From contig VGGT01000053.1 of NCBI GenBank assembly GCA_016868485.1, positions 1 through 9,965 of the forward strand: a stretch of 9,965 bases of DNA. The letters run 5' to 3'. The translations under genes were made by a program, and so were the position numbers. Source of the DNA: Bacteroidota bacterium. GTDB lineage: Bacteria; Bacteroidota; Bacteroidia; UBA7662. The number at the start of each line of letters is the position of its first letter. Positions within the stretch are counted from its first letter, which is position 1. The notes beneath the pieces are model-generated. The model did not search any database. It was not told where the DNA came from and saw only the letters and a program-made list of their open reading frames with translations. Shown one piece after another: positions 1-7,451 of the stretch.

Positions 1-1
1 C

Positions 2-550
2 GCTTTTTTTCTGTTGGTGGAACTCTACCTCAACCGCGATCAGCCCTTTGCGCATGTGGGACTGACCTTTCTCGGCTTCATCTATATAGTTCTTCCCTTC
101 GGTCTTCTTTCCTATCTGTTGTTTTTGCCTAATGGCCGCTACAACCCCGAATTGGTGTTGGGCATTTTCGTGTTTCTGTGGGCCAGCGATTCAGCGGCTT
201 ATGTGGTCGGCCGTGGTTTGGGACGCACCAAATTGTTTGAGCGCATTTCACCCAATAAGACCGTAGAAGGTAGTGTTGGTGGCATTTTGGCTGCGCTCAT
301 TTTGGGCTTTTGGGTCATGCCCGTATGGTGTTCGAGCCTAACCGCCTCCCAATGGCTGGTGGTGGCTGCCTTGGTGTCGGTGGCGGGTGTTTATGGCGAC
401 TTGCTCGAATCGCTTTTGAAAAGGAGCTTCGACCGCAAAGATTCGGGAAGCCTCCTGCCCGGACACGGCGGGGTACTGGACCGCTTCGATTCACTCATCC
501 TCTCTGCCCCGCTGGTTTATGCCTACCTGCGCTTGGTGCATTGGGGGTGA
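2..550 (+). CDS. cdsA: Phosphatidate cytidylyltransferase (CDP-diacylglycerol synthase), 5' end missing
   Basis: CdsA makes CDP-diacylglycerol from CTP and phosphatidic acid in the inner membrane, the entry step to phosphatidylethanolamine and phosphatidylglycerol. The visible 182 residues are the C-terminal part of the enzyme. The family signature is intact: K140-R141, K146-D147, then GHGG at 154-157 followed by D160-R161 and D163 (numbered from the first visible codon). Upstream lie the conserved WASDSAAY segment (60-67) and SPNKTVEG (83-90), which belong to the Mg2+/nucleotide site. Several hydrophobic segments fit a multi-pass membrane protein. The frame stays open to the left edge, so the TTG at 14 is not taken as the start and the N-terminal membrane segments lie outside the window. 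The next gene starts 67 bases after the stop and is unrelated to lipid synthesis. Identification is secure. Confidence 0.95.
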   Translation, partial: AFFLLVELYLNRDQPFAHVGLTFLGFIYIVLPFGLLSYLLFLPNGRYNPELVLGIFVFLWASDSAAYVVGRGLGRTKLFERISPNKTVEGSVGGILAALILGFWVMPVWCSSLTASQWLVVAALVSVAGVYGDLLESLLKRSFDRKDSGSLLPGHGGVLDRFDSLILSAPLVYAYLRLVHWG

Positions 551-571
551 TGGGTCATCAAGGCAACCCAT
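550..571 (+). terminator. Weak hairpin after cdsA, possible terminator
   Basis: ATGGGT at 550-555 pairs with ACCCAT at 566-571 around a 10-base loop. A T-rich stretch (580-586) follows, but not directly. A 6-base stem is easily found by chance, so this is only a candidate for ending cdsA transcription before the redoxin gene. Confidence 0.2.
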
Positions 572-617
572 ATCTTGTGTATTTTTACGAAACATCTATG
601 GCCTTATCCATCGTTTC

Positions 618-1148
618 ATGGTGAACACACGCAAATGTGGTTTCCTCTGTGCTTTATGGCTGTACCTGGGCATGCTCACATCCTGTGGTGGCTCATCCCC
701 AAAACCACCAAGCAGCCCTGAATTATTTATTTTTTTGGCACCCGATTGCCCGGCTTCTTTGTATTATATCCCTGAATTGCGCAAAGTCCATGCATCATAT
801 GGCCATAGACTGAACATGACCGGCATCGTTCCGGGAACGGCAGCCAATGCGGAGGAGTGCCAGAACTTCAAGAATCAATATCCACTGCCTTTCGAAGTGT
901 TCCGCGATTCCACGATGCAATATGTGAAGCGATGGGGTGCCGAGGTAACCCCAGAGGTTGTTTTGGTTGATGGGGATGGCAAAATCCTATATCGGGGCGC
1001 GATCAACGATGCACAACCTGAGCTTGGCATCAAGCGGACCGTGGTTCAACGGCACTACCTCCAGGAAACACTGCTTGCTTTGGAAGCTCAGCGCCCCCTA
1101 CCCTACACCCGTGTACAGGCGGTGGGTTGTTTCATTGAAAGCGAATGA
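618..1148 (+). CDS. Redoxin / thioredoxin-fold lipoprotein
   Basis: This is a 176-residue thioredoxin-fold protein of the AhpC/TSA-redoxin type, expected in the periplasm or on a membrane surface. The ATG at 618 is chosen because it gives a short basic N-terminus, a hydrophobic stretch and lipobox LTSC with Cys23 as lipidation site; the open frame runs farther upstream but only overlaps cdsA. Redoxin signs are FLAPDCPAS (39-47), with Cys44 at the active-site position, and V-T-P at 110-112, the usual cis-proline region. VDGDGKILYRGAI (117-129) is the typical last strand pair. The second active-site Cys is Ser47, so this is not a CXXC thioredoxin. Near the C-terminus GCFIE puts another Cys at 171, like the GCSIK-type ending of redoxins linked to cytochrome/copper monooxygenase proteins. 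The next gene is exactly such a protein. Substrate and partner are inferred only. Confidence 0.85.
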   Translation: MVNTRKCGFLCALWLYLGMLTSCGGSSPKPPSSPELFIFLAPDCPASLYYIPELRKVHASYGHRLNMTGIVPGTAANAEECQNFKNQYPLPFEVFRDSTMQYVKRWGAEVTPEVVLVDGDGKILYRGAINDAQPELGIKRTVVQRHYLQETLLALEAQRPLPYTRVQAVGCFIESE

Positions 1149-1189
1149 TGTTTGCAGCACCTTTATTTGATCGATCGGGATATATAATC

Positions 1190-2599
1190 ATGTCGATTTG
1201 TTTATTGAACAGGCTATTGATGTTGTGTATGATGGCGGCTCTGCCCGCCTGTGGCTTTGAATTCGGCAATCAATCAGCCGACGATTCGCCGGTTAATTTT
1301 GCCCAGCATATAGCACCCATAATCCACCAGAATTGTACGCCCTGTCACCGACCCGGCGCGGCAGGTCCCTTTCCCCTCATAACGTATCAACAGGTTCGAA
1401 AAAAAGCCAAAACGATTCGAAAGGTCACGCAATCGCGCTATATGCCTCCATGGCCGGCGGATCCCGGGTATGTTTCGTTTATCGGCGAAAAGCGATTGAG
1501 CGATCGCGACATCAGGCTGCTGTCGCGGTGGGTCGAAGAGGGATGTGCACCGGGCGACACATCAGGTCTGTTGCCCCCCGAATTTCCTGAAGGCTCCATG
1601 CTTGGTCGCCCCGATTGGGTGATTCACTTCCAGGAGCCCGTACCCCTACCCGGCGACAACACGGACCGTTTTATGGTGGTGAAAGTGCCTTTCGAACTCC
1701 CATTCGACACCTTCCTCAGGGCTGTGGAGTATGTTCCGGGCAATCGGAGGCTTGTACACCACACCAACGGGCATATTGTACACTACAGCAAAGATTCAAA
1801 GAAACAACCCATGAAAGGGCCCTACTATGCCCACCGAGACAGTTTCCCAGACATGGATGCCGCCTTTCGCTCGATCAATTTGCTCAACGACGACGGAAGT
1901 TACCCGCTTCTGACCTTATCGGCTTTCAACTACCTCCCGGGGATGAATCCACTCACCTATCCCGACGGCATTGGAGGATATAAAATCGGCCGAAGTGGTG
2001 CCTTTTTACTCAATGATCAGCACTACGGACCATCCGTGCGCGATACCTCCGATTACTCGACTTTGAATCTGTTCTTCATGGACAAACCGCCTGTTCGTCC
2101 ACTCATGGAAACCCAACTCGGGAGTTTGGGGATTTCGGAGATTGTGCCACGCTTCAACATTCCTGCCGGAACGGTCCGCAGCTTCCATACCCGCGCCATG
2201 ATTCGTTCCGCTATTTCAATGATCAGTGTGAATCCGCACATGCATTTATTGGGCACTACATTCAAGGCATTTGCCGTGGTGCCGTCGGGCGACACCATCC
2301 CCTTGATTTCTATTCCCCAATGGGATTTTCGTTGGCAATACACCTATGTGTTTCGCAAGCCGGTGCCCATTCCCGCTGGCTCGGTGGTGTGGGCCTTCGG
2401 CACCTTCGACAATAGGGCCAGTAACCCGCGGAACCCCTTTTCACCGCCGCGCGATTTCAATGAATCGAACAGCAGCATGAAAACCACCGATGAGATGTTT
2501 CAGTTCATCTTTCAGTACGTACCCTATCAACAAGGCGACGAGCACATCGACCTGGAGCATCACCCCATAGCCCAGGGCGTATCGAATACAGCCGATTAA
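1190..2599 (+). CDS. Lipoprotein with cytochrome c and copper type II ascorbate-dependent monooxygenase-like domains
   Basis: This 469-residue lipoprotein starts at ATG 1190, which gives a compact signal peptide with lipobox LPAC (Cys21). An ATG at 1145 overlaps the redoxin stop (ATGA) and would add 15 residues, so it remains possible. A mono-heme cytochrome c domain (about 33-122) has heme site CTPCH (49-53) and a likely axial Met85 in YMPPWPADPG. The rest resembles the two-part PHM/DBM fold: candidate first-copper ligands are H190, H191 and H278 (DQHYGPS), and second-copper ligands H350 and H352 (NPHMHLLG) and M436 (TTDEMF). All expected ligand positions are present, so an active dicopper monooxygenase fed by the heme is plausible. 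Eukaryotic relatives hydroxylate peptides or dopamine; the bacterial substrate is unknown. It very likely forms an operon with the redoxin. Confidence 0.88.
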   Translation: MSICLLNRLLMLCMMAALPACGFEFGNQSADDSPVNFAQHIAPIIHQNCTPCHRPGAAGPFPLITYQQVRKKAKTIRKVTQSRYMPPWPADPGYVSFIGEKRLSDRDIRLLSRWVEEGCAPGDTSGLLPPEFPEGSMLGRPDWVIHFQEPVPLPGDNTDRFMVVKVPFELPFDTFLRAVEYVPGNRRLVHHTNGHIVHYSKDSKKQPMKGPYYAHRDSFPDMDAAFRSINLLNDDGSYPLLTLSAFNYLPGMNPLTYPDGIGGYKIGRSGAFLLNDQHYGPSVRDTSDYSTLNLFFMDKPPVRPLMETQLGSLGISEIVPRFNIPAGTVRSFHTRAMIRSAISMISVNPHMHLLGTTFKAFAVVPSGDTIPLISIPQWDFRWQYTYVFRKPVPIPAGSVVWAFGTFDNRASNPRNPFSPPRDFNESNSSMKTTDEMFQFIFQYVPYQQGDEHIDLEHHPIAQGVSNTAD

Positions 2600-2610
2600 A
2601 GGCCCCTGTC

Positions 2611-2628
2611 GATGCAAACATATGCATC
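2611..2628. terminator. Small hairpin between convergent genes
   Basis: GATGCA at 2611-2616 and TGCATC at 2623-2628 form a perfect 6-base stem with a 6-base loop. It sits in the 40-base gap between two convergent stop codons (2599 on plus, 2640 on minus), where a bidirectional terminator would be expected. No T-tract directly follows on either strand, so the call is weak. Confidence 0.3.
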
Positions 2629-2639
2629 AAAACCGATGA

Positions 2640-5600
2640 CTATCGGATCAGCTGAACCGTTCCCCGGTAAATTCGATTGGATCGACCGCTGTAGTCGCGG
2701 TATCGGATTAAGTAAGGGTATACCCCTGCAGGCAATGGATTGCCGTTCTCCGTACCGTCCCACCGAAAGTTGAGCTGTTCGGAAAAATAGACCTGATGCC
2801 CCCAGCGGTCGTAAATTCGGGTTTCCATCTCAGTAATTCCAAAAGAAACGACCAGAAATGAATCGTTATTGCCATTGGCATTGGGGGTAAAGGCGTCTGG
2901 CACCAGAATTCGGGGTGTAATCTTCACGCATACCGTTTGTTCCATTTCGGCGCTGCAGCCCGCGTTGTTTTCCACATAAAGTCGAATAACATAGCGCCCC
3001 GTATCGGCATACTGGAATCTGGGGTATTGCCCGGCTACATAAGGTATTTGGCTCCCATCGCCCGGATACCAGGTGCCGGTGGAGGCCCCAACCGATAGAT
3101 CGATTAGGGTGAATTCGGCCTCATTCAGTTCGACACAAGTGCTGCGGTTGGGGTTAACAGAAAAGCGCGCCGTGATGAATGGATGCTCGCGCATCTGAAC
3201 CGTATCGGTTGTGGTGCAACCCGTTAGGGTGTCGGTCAGGCTAAATGCATAACTCCCTTGAGGGCGCAGGAGGACAGGCCCGTTTACAGAAGGTTGGGTG
3301 AGCCATCGAATTCTATACGGACTACCCGCAGGATACCTGATCTCATAGGTTCCTAAACTGTCATAGCAACCCACCTGTGTCTGAACCTTCTGATACAGCA
3401 AGGGCGGATGTACATACACGAATATGGAGTCGGTCGACACATCGCTGCAACCATCGCTCAAAACGGCGCGGTACCATCCCGATGCCGTGGCGGTAAAAAC
3501 AAGGGTGTCGCTCATGATGCCGCCGGGAAACCAAACCACAGTTTTGGCGGGCAAGCCACCTGTACCTATTGCTGCAATTCGAACCTGTTCACCCACGCAA
3601 AAGGTGTCTTTGGGGAGGGATAGGTTGATGGAAAGGCCGCTGAGGACCGTTATCTGTGTGCTGTCGCGTCGCAGGCACAGTCCAGCACCCACAGAATAGA
3701 CCAACCAATGAGACCCTACCCCAGCTACGCGCGGGTTAAACTGGTTGCCCACGACGCCGGGGCCAGAAAAAATTCCTGCTGCCGGTGATGCGTTTAGGGT
3801 CCAAAGCGTATCTCGGTAACAAAATGTACTTGGACTTAAGGTGAATTGTGGGCTCGGAACGGCTTGAACGGTCACAAAAAGCGTATCGCGGCAGCCTCCT
3901 GTGAGCGCTTGAATGATCCGGTGCACCCCAATACCGGCCACCGTCGGATGATACAGGCCAGTAGTTGCATTCACGATGCCAGGTCCCGACCAGGTGCCGC
4001 CCACCACATTGCTGCGCAATAAAAAGGGGTTCGACAACACGCAAACCGCGGTGTCGGGCTGCAAAACTGGGCGCGGATCGACCCGAATGACCACGCTGTC
4101 TGTACACCCATTCGCTGTATAAAACAATCGGTGAAATCCTACACCCACCAATGCGGGGTTAAAACTCCCGTTACCCGCCGGATTAACCCCAGGGCCACTC
4201 CATACCCCTCCGGTTGGATTTCGGTTGAGGGCCGCCGCCGATAAAGCATATACCCCATCGGTCAGGCAGCGCGCCACCGTATCTGGCCCCAAATTGGTGC
4301 GAATCAGGCGGATGCTCAGGCTATCCGAACAGCCTCCGAGTGAATATATCGCATAGGTCGTGCTGGAGGCATTGCCGTTCACATTGGGATTGAACAGTCC
4401 GGTGCTCGTATCCAATATTCCCGGGCCCGACCATACGCCCCCGGCGGGCGTTCCTGATGGCAAAAGCAGGGGGGCATTGAGCGGACAATAGGTCCGCATG
4501 GGTCCTGCGTCGATTTGGGTTATTTGTACGGGCAAACTATCGCGGCATCCATTCAGCCTGTACACCAGCCAATTCACTCCAACCGCCATGTTTGCAGGGT
4601 TGAAGCGGCCCAACAGCGTGTCTGTTACCCCCATACCCGACCAAACACCGCCTACGGGGCTGAACTGAAGGGTAAATAGGGGGGCGTTCTGGCAAACCGT
4701 AGTGGGACCTGATATCTCGAGGGTATCGATCATGATGATCCGCATGCTGCTGCAGCCCAAGGCCGTGTAGTAGAGGGTATCGGCACGGGCCGAATCGGCC
4801 GGCGTGTAAAAGCCCCCAGGCGTAACCCTTGGGCCGATCCAAACCCCGCCAGGAGGCACAGCGCCGGTCAACTGAAAAGCGGGTGCAGACGGACAAGCAG
4901 CAAGCGTTCGCCCCGACTGTACCTGAACAACCGTAATGCGCATGGAATCCCGACAACCCAAGCGGTCATAAAAAATATTGTGCACACCTACACCCGCCGA
5001 GGCCGGGTTGAATGTGCCCAATTGGGCCTGTGAAATACCGGGCCCAGCAAACCAACCCCCAGCGGGCGTTACCCGTGGGGCTAGATCAAAGGCAGGCGAC
5101 TGCAAACATACGGTGGTATCCACACCGGCTTGAGGCACGGGTGAAACCAAAATTGTGACGGTGGCGCTCACCGGACCGTTGCCCCGTACATCCTGTATGC
5201 TAACGGAATAAGTGGTGGTGCCCAGTGGTGGACACACTTGATGGGGCCCTGCAGTCGGTGGTAATGGTGGATTCCAGGAAAACGAATATTGGCAATCGCC
5301 CCCTGAAGGCTGAGCCGTTAGCGTGATGCAACCCCCGATACAGATGGAATCGTTGCTCGCAATCAGTGTGGCCGCCAACGGACAATCATTAATCACAAAT
5401 GATGAATTGAGGATAAATACATAAAGGCTATCACAAAAATCGAGCATATTCAGCGTCCATTGAAGACCATATGCAGCACAATCCGAAAATGGACTGTTGA
5501 GGGTGAGCCGTAGCTGTGATGTACTATCGCCCACACAGTTCAAGGCCTGAGCGGCCACAACCGTTCGGGCGGGTGCCCCACTCAAAACAAATGCACCCGG

Positions 5601-6125
5601 GTAGACAGAGTCGCAGTGCACACGGCCATTTAAGGTCAGATCGATGCTTGAAGATAGGCACTGCGCGCTAACTTGGCTGATGACAGGCGGCACTGGAGGA
5701 GGAACTATGGTATACCAAGAGGCATTCCAACCCGTACATACCACATTTTGGTCCGTTCGAAAATGCAGCGTCATGGCCCCGCTAAAAGCGCGAAGCACAG
5801 GCGGTGAGACATTCCCCGAAAAAGTTCCAATCAAAGTCGAATTGGTATCGGGACCATCATAGACCCTCAGCACATCGAACAGGACCTCGGTACAAAAATT
5901 CTGAAAACTCATCACAATTTGTTGGGCCACTGGAATGTTGATCACAAAGGTGAAGTTCTCATTGTTGCCGTAACTCCCGGGTGTAACCGGATTGCCCCCC
6001 GAATCCTCAAAAAAAGCCTTGCAGTCGCCCACCGTCTGGTTGTTCATGACATAGACCGGAGCCTGGGCCCAGACCTTAGCAGTAGGCCATAACATAAAGA
6101 GAAATACCCACCAGCGCGCTTTCAC
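2640..6125 (-). CDS. Giant secreted T9SS cargo: CUB-like domain, tandem Cys-paired beta domains, PKD-like domain, type B sorting domain
   Basis: This is a 1161-residue surface or secreted protein. The start is a GTG overlapping the upstream TGA (GTGA) and gives signal peptide MKARWWVFLFMLWPTAKVWA, probably cleaved before Q21. A CUB-like domain follows (about 31-138; YGNNENFTF, VYDGPDTNS, Cys35/78/130). Next come a beta domain (148-248) with several Cys, an Ig/PKD-like segment (250-328), and seven related repeats (about 338-828) with a GGVWSGPG-type core and FNP. Two more Ig-like units (841-905, 918-977) and a PKD-like domain (about 985-1068; YPGDGSQ, YADTGRYVIRLYV) precede the sorting domain (1073-1161). 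That domain carries VPDAFTPNANGNND, YDRWGH and LPAGVYPYLIRY and should direct export through T9SS and attachment. It is the last gene of the minus-strand operon. An adhesive or structural role is inferred; no catalytic site was seen. Confidence 0.92.
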   Translation of the reverse strand: MKARWWVFLFMLWPTAKVWAQAPVYVMNNQTVGDCKAFFEDSGGNPVTPGSYGNNENFTFVINIPVAQQIVMSFQNFCTEVLFDVLRVYDGPDTNSTLIGTFSGNVSPPVLRAFSGAMTLHFRTDQNVVCTGWNASWYTIVPPPVPPVISQVSAQCLSSSIDLTLNGRVHCDSVYPGAFVLSGAPARTVVAAQALNCVGDSTSQLRLTLNSPFSDCAAYGLQWTLNMLDFCDSLYVFILNSSFVINDCPLAATLIASNDSICIGGCITLTAQPSGGDCQYSFSWNPPLPPTAGPHQVCPPLGTTTYSVSIQDVRGNGPVSATVTILVSPVPQAGVDTTVCLQSPAFDLAPRVTPAGGWFAGPGISQAQLGTFNPASAGVGVHNIFYDRLGCRDSMRITVVQVQSGRTLAACPSAPAFQLTGAVPPGGVWIGPRVTPGGFYTPADSARADTLYYTALGCSSMRIIMIDTLEISGPTTVCQNAPLFTLQFSPVGGVWSGMGVTDTLLGRFNPANMAVGVNWLVYRLNGCRDSLPVQITQIDAGPMRTYCPLNAPLLLPSGTPAGGVWSGPGILDTSTGLFNPNVNGNASSTTYAIYSLGGCSDSLSIRLIRTNLGPDTVARCLTDGVYALSAAALNRNPTGGVWSGPGVNPAGNGSFNPALVGVGFHRLFYTANGCTDSVVIRVDPRPVLQPDTAVCVLSNPFLLRSNVVGGTWSGPGIVNATTGLYHPTVAGIGVHRIIQALTGGCRDTLFVTVQAVPSPQFTLSPSTFCYRDTLWTLNASPAAGIFSGPGVVGNQFNPRVAGVGSHWLVYSVGAGLCLRRDSTQITVLSGLSINLSLPKDTFCVGEQVRIAAIGTGGLPAKTVVWFPGGIMSDTLVFTATASGWYRAVLSDGCSDVSTDSIFVYVHPPLLYQKVQTQVGCYDSLGTYEIRYPAGSPYRIRWLTQPSVNGPVLLRPQGSYAFSLTDTLTGCTTTDTVQMREHPFITARFSVNPNRSTCVELNEAEFTLIDLSVGASTGTWYPGDGSQIPYVAGQYPRFQYADTGRYVIRLYVENNAGCSAEMEQTVCVKITPRILVPDAFTPNANGNNDSFLVVSFGITEMETRIYDRWGHQVYFSEQLNFRWDGTENGNPLPAGVYPYLIRYRDYSGRSNRIYRGTVQLIR
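2643..2909 (-). other. T9SS type B C-terminal sorting domain (coding segment)
   Basis: Residues 1073-1161 of the large surface protein match the gliding motility-associated C-terminal domain: ILVPDAFTPNANGNNDSF, then IYDRWGHQVYFSE, WDGTENGNPLPAGVYPY and a final YRGTVQLIR. In this family the domain is the secretion signal read by the T9SS translocon in the outer membrane. Confidence 0.92.
3642..5117 (-). repeat. Seven tandem protein repeats of about 67-75 residues
   Basis: Within the T9SS cargo, seven units share the order Cys / P-x-F-x-L / GGVWSGPG(V/I) / GxFNP / AGVGxHxLxY / GCxDS. The first Cys of each lies at residues 340, 411, 478, 547, 620, 695 and 769, giving steps of 71, 67, 69, 73, 75 and 74. 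The second Cys of each lies at 391, 458, 527, 599, 674, 745 and 817. Units 2 (WIGPRV, no FNP) and 7 (GIFSGPG) are the most diverged. The repeats are similar as protein, not near-identical as DNA, so the duplications are old. Confidence 0.88.
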
Positions 6126-6592
6126 ACCCTTCTGTTGACGCGGACGATCGGGGTAACGACGGTATTGCTCCAGAAACCGGATCGGTCGCGCAGCCGAATG
6201 GTGTAGCGGGTCTCTTCATAGGCCCCATTGCCGAATAAAAAAGTGCCATTCAGCCTAAAAATAAGGGTGCCGCGGATCGGCACGTTGCTTCCCGGCGGGC
6301 TCAATGGCGGAAGAAAGTAGTAGTCGGCCTGCTCGAGTCGATCATCTTTGACCTCCAACATCAACTCATCGGGGTTTATGCTCCCCATATCCCCGTCGCC
6401 ATCTTCATAACCCAATTCAACGGTAACCCGATCCGTAAACTCAGTCAGCTCCAAGGGGGAAATCGCCACAATTCGAATCGCGGGAGGCAATTCGATGCGG
6501 GTGACACGCTCGGGTCGACATCCCAAGAGCAGGATCAGGAAGAGAAACCCAAAACCCAGGGGGCTGAATCTTCTAAGGCGATTTGCGGGCAT
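6122..6592 (-). CDS. Small lipoprotein with DGDGD motif, function unknown
   Basis: This 156-residue protein starts at the ATG at 6592, giving a basic N-terminus (MPANRLRRF), a hydrophobic run and lipobox LLGC with Cys25. A start at 6628 in the same frame would add 12 residues and spoil the signal shape. The mature part looks like one beta-sandwich domain: ISPLELTEFTDRVTVEL, then YEDGDGDMG (62-70), whose alternating Asp suggests Ca2+ binding, and a final TRYTIRLRDRSGFWSNTV resembling the last strands of Ig-like domains. Bacteroidota carry many lipoproteins of this style; I know of no assigned function. The gene overlaps its upstream neighbour by 20 bases, and its stop overlaps the GTG start of the T9SS cargo gene, so the products are probably made together. 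A helper or anchor for that cargo is a guess from position. Confidence 0.82.
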   Translation of the reverse strand: MPANRLRRFSPLGFGFLFLILLLGCRPERVTRIELPPAIRIVAISPLELTEFTDRVTVELGYEDGDGDMGSINPDELMLEVKDDRLEQADYYFLPPLSPPGSNVPIRGTLIFRLNGTFLFGNGAYEETRYTIRLRDRSGFWSNTVVTPIVRVNRRV

Positions 6593-7451
6593 GTTGATGA
6601 AGGCTAAGTCGACTCCGAACCCATCCATGGGTTGGCTCAGGCGTGTGCGGGGTCCAAATCAGGTATTTCCCTTCTGGGAGCGGGTCTAAATCAACCTGAT
6701 GGGAAAAAGTAACCCGCTCATCGAACAGGCCCAGAGCTGTTTGGCTCGGCACCATAGGGCGTACGGGCAATTGCAAGCGGATACCTGTTTCTTGGTTGAT
6801 GCATACCACTTTGGGTGGTGTTCCGCCCATAAAGGACAATAGCGCATGGTGTTCGCCAAAAACCACCCCTTGTATTCTGGGATTGGCTGGGCCATTCGCT
6901 GGAGGGTTTCCAAACATATCCTTGGCACCGGCATTGATCCAGGCCGCAATGGCATTGATGTAGGTAGATTTACGGGTCGGCCAATCGCTGCTGGGGTCGA
7001 CCGAAAGGGGCATGATTCCTGAAATGCCGTCGATATCGCGCACCACCCGTTCGTGGAGCACAGAAGCCTGTGCATTGCCTGGCACCACACGATGCACAAA
7101 ACTACCCGCAGGATTATTCTTGATGACGGGTTGGTAAACCATGGTATTGTAGGAACTCTCGATGGTGCGGAAGTCGGGCTCGAAGGTTCCATCATGGCAG
7201 CCCGAATTGCTGCAGGTTTTTTTGAAAATATCGCGCTGGAGCCCCGCAAAATTATCCAACCCCAACGAATCGACAGGATTGGTGCTGATGGGTGGCTTAT
7301 TCTTGGGGTCGTCGAATGGGTTTTCCGGGCCTTTGCTTTTGGAACAAGACATCAGGAACGAACCAAGCATGACCCACGCAACCCAAAGACAAACGAATCC
7401 CAAGCGCAGAGCGGCTTTCGATCTCAAATTAATGGATAAAGCGCGCATCAT
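6573..7451 (-). CDS. Cytochrome-like lipoprotein with CX4CH heme motif
   Basis: This 292-residue lipoprotein has a long N-terminal region ending in lipobox LMSC (Cys36). After a Pro/Asn-rich linker, an N-terminal domain (about 65-180) contains C80-SNSG-C85-H86, a CX4CH variant of the c-type heme site that recurs in lipoproteins of this kind. VVPGNAQAS, GIMPLS (Met147 a possible axial ligand) and INAIAAWINAGAKD match the layout of planctomycete-type cytochrome c domains. The C-terminal part (about 190-292) is a separate beta-rich domain I do not recognise. The start at 7451 overlaps the stop of the DUF1501-like gene (ATGA), which signals coupled translation; a second ATG lies one codon downstream. 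It may pass electrons to or from an operon partner, or the motif may bind no heme. Confidence 0.82.
   Translation of the reverse strand: MMRALSINLRSKAALRLGFVCLWVAWVMLGSFLMSCSKSKGPENPFDDPKNKPPISTNPVDSLGLDNFAGLQRDIFKKTCSNSGCHDGTFEPDFRTIESSYNTMVYQPVIKNNPAGSFVHRVVPGNAQASVLHERVVRDIDGISGIMPLSVDPSSDWPTRKSTYINAIAAWINAGAKDMFGNPPANGPANPRIQGVVFGEHHALLSFMGGTPPKVVCINQETGIRLQLPVRPMVPSQTALGLFDERVTFSHQVDLDPLPEGKYLIWTPHTPEPTHGWVRSRLSLHQHARKSP

Noticed and set aside
580..587. TATTTTTA as a Bacteroidota -7 promoter element for the redoxin gene
   Set aside because: It approaches the TAnnTTTG consensus, but no TTTG-like -33 element lies at the right distance, so a promoter cannot be supported.
519..617. Upstream in-frame extension of the redoxin gene into the end of cdsA
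   Set aside because: The extra 33 residues overlap cdsA and would bury the lipoprotein signal that begins cleanly at 618.
4537..4956. A 139-codon minus-strand frame inside the T9SS cargo gene
   Set aside because: It lies out of frame within the repeat region, whose main-frame translation is clearly a repeat protein.
3642..5117. Repeat region as a DNA-level tandem repeat or CRISPR-like array
   Set aside because: Similarity is at protein level with spacing varying by up to 8 residues; there are no identical short direct repeats with unique spacers.
6593..6628. Longer start for the DGDGD lipoprotein
   Set aside because: The added 12 residues include acidic and hydrophobic residues ahead of the basic N-region and weaken the signal-peptide shape.
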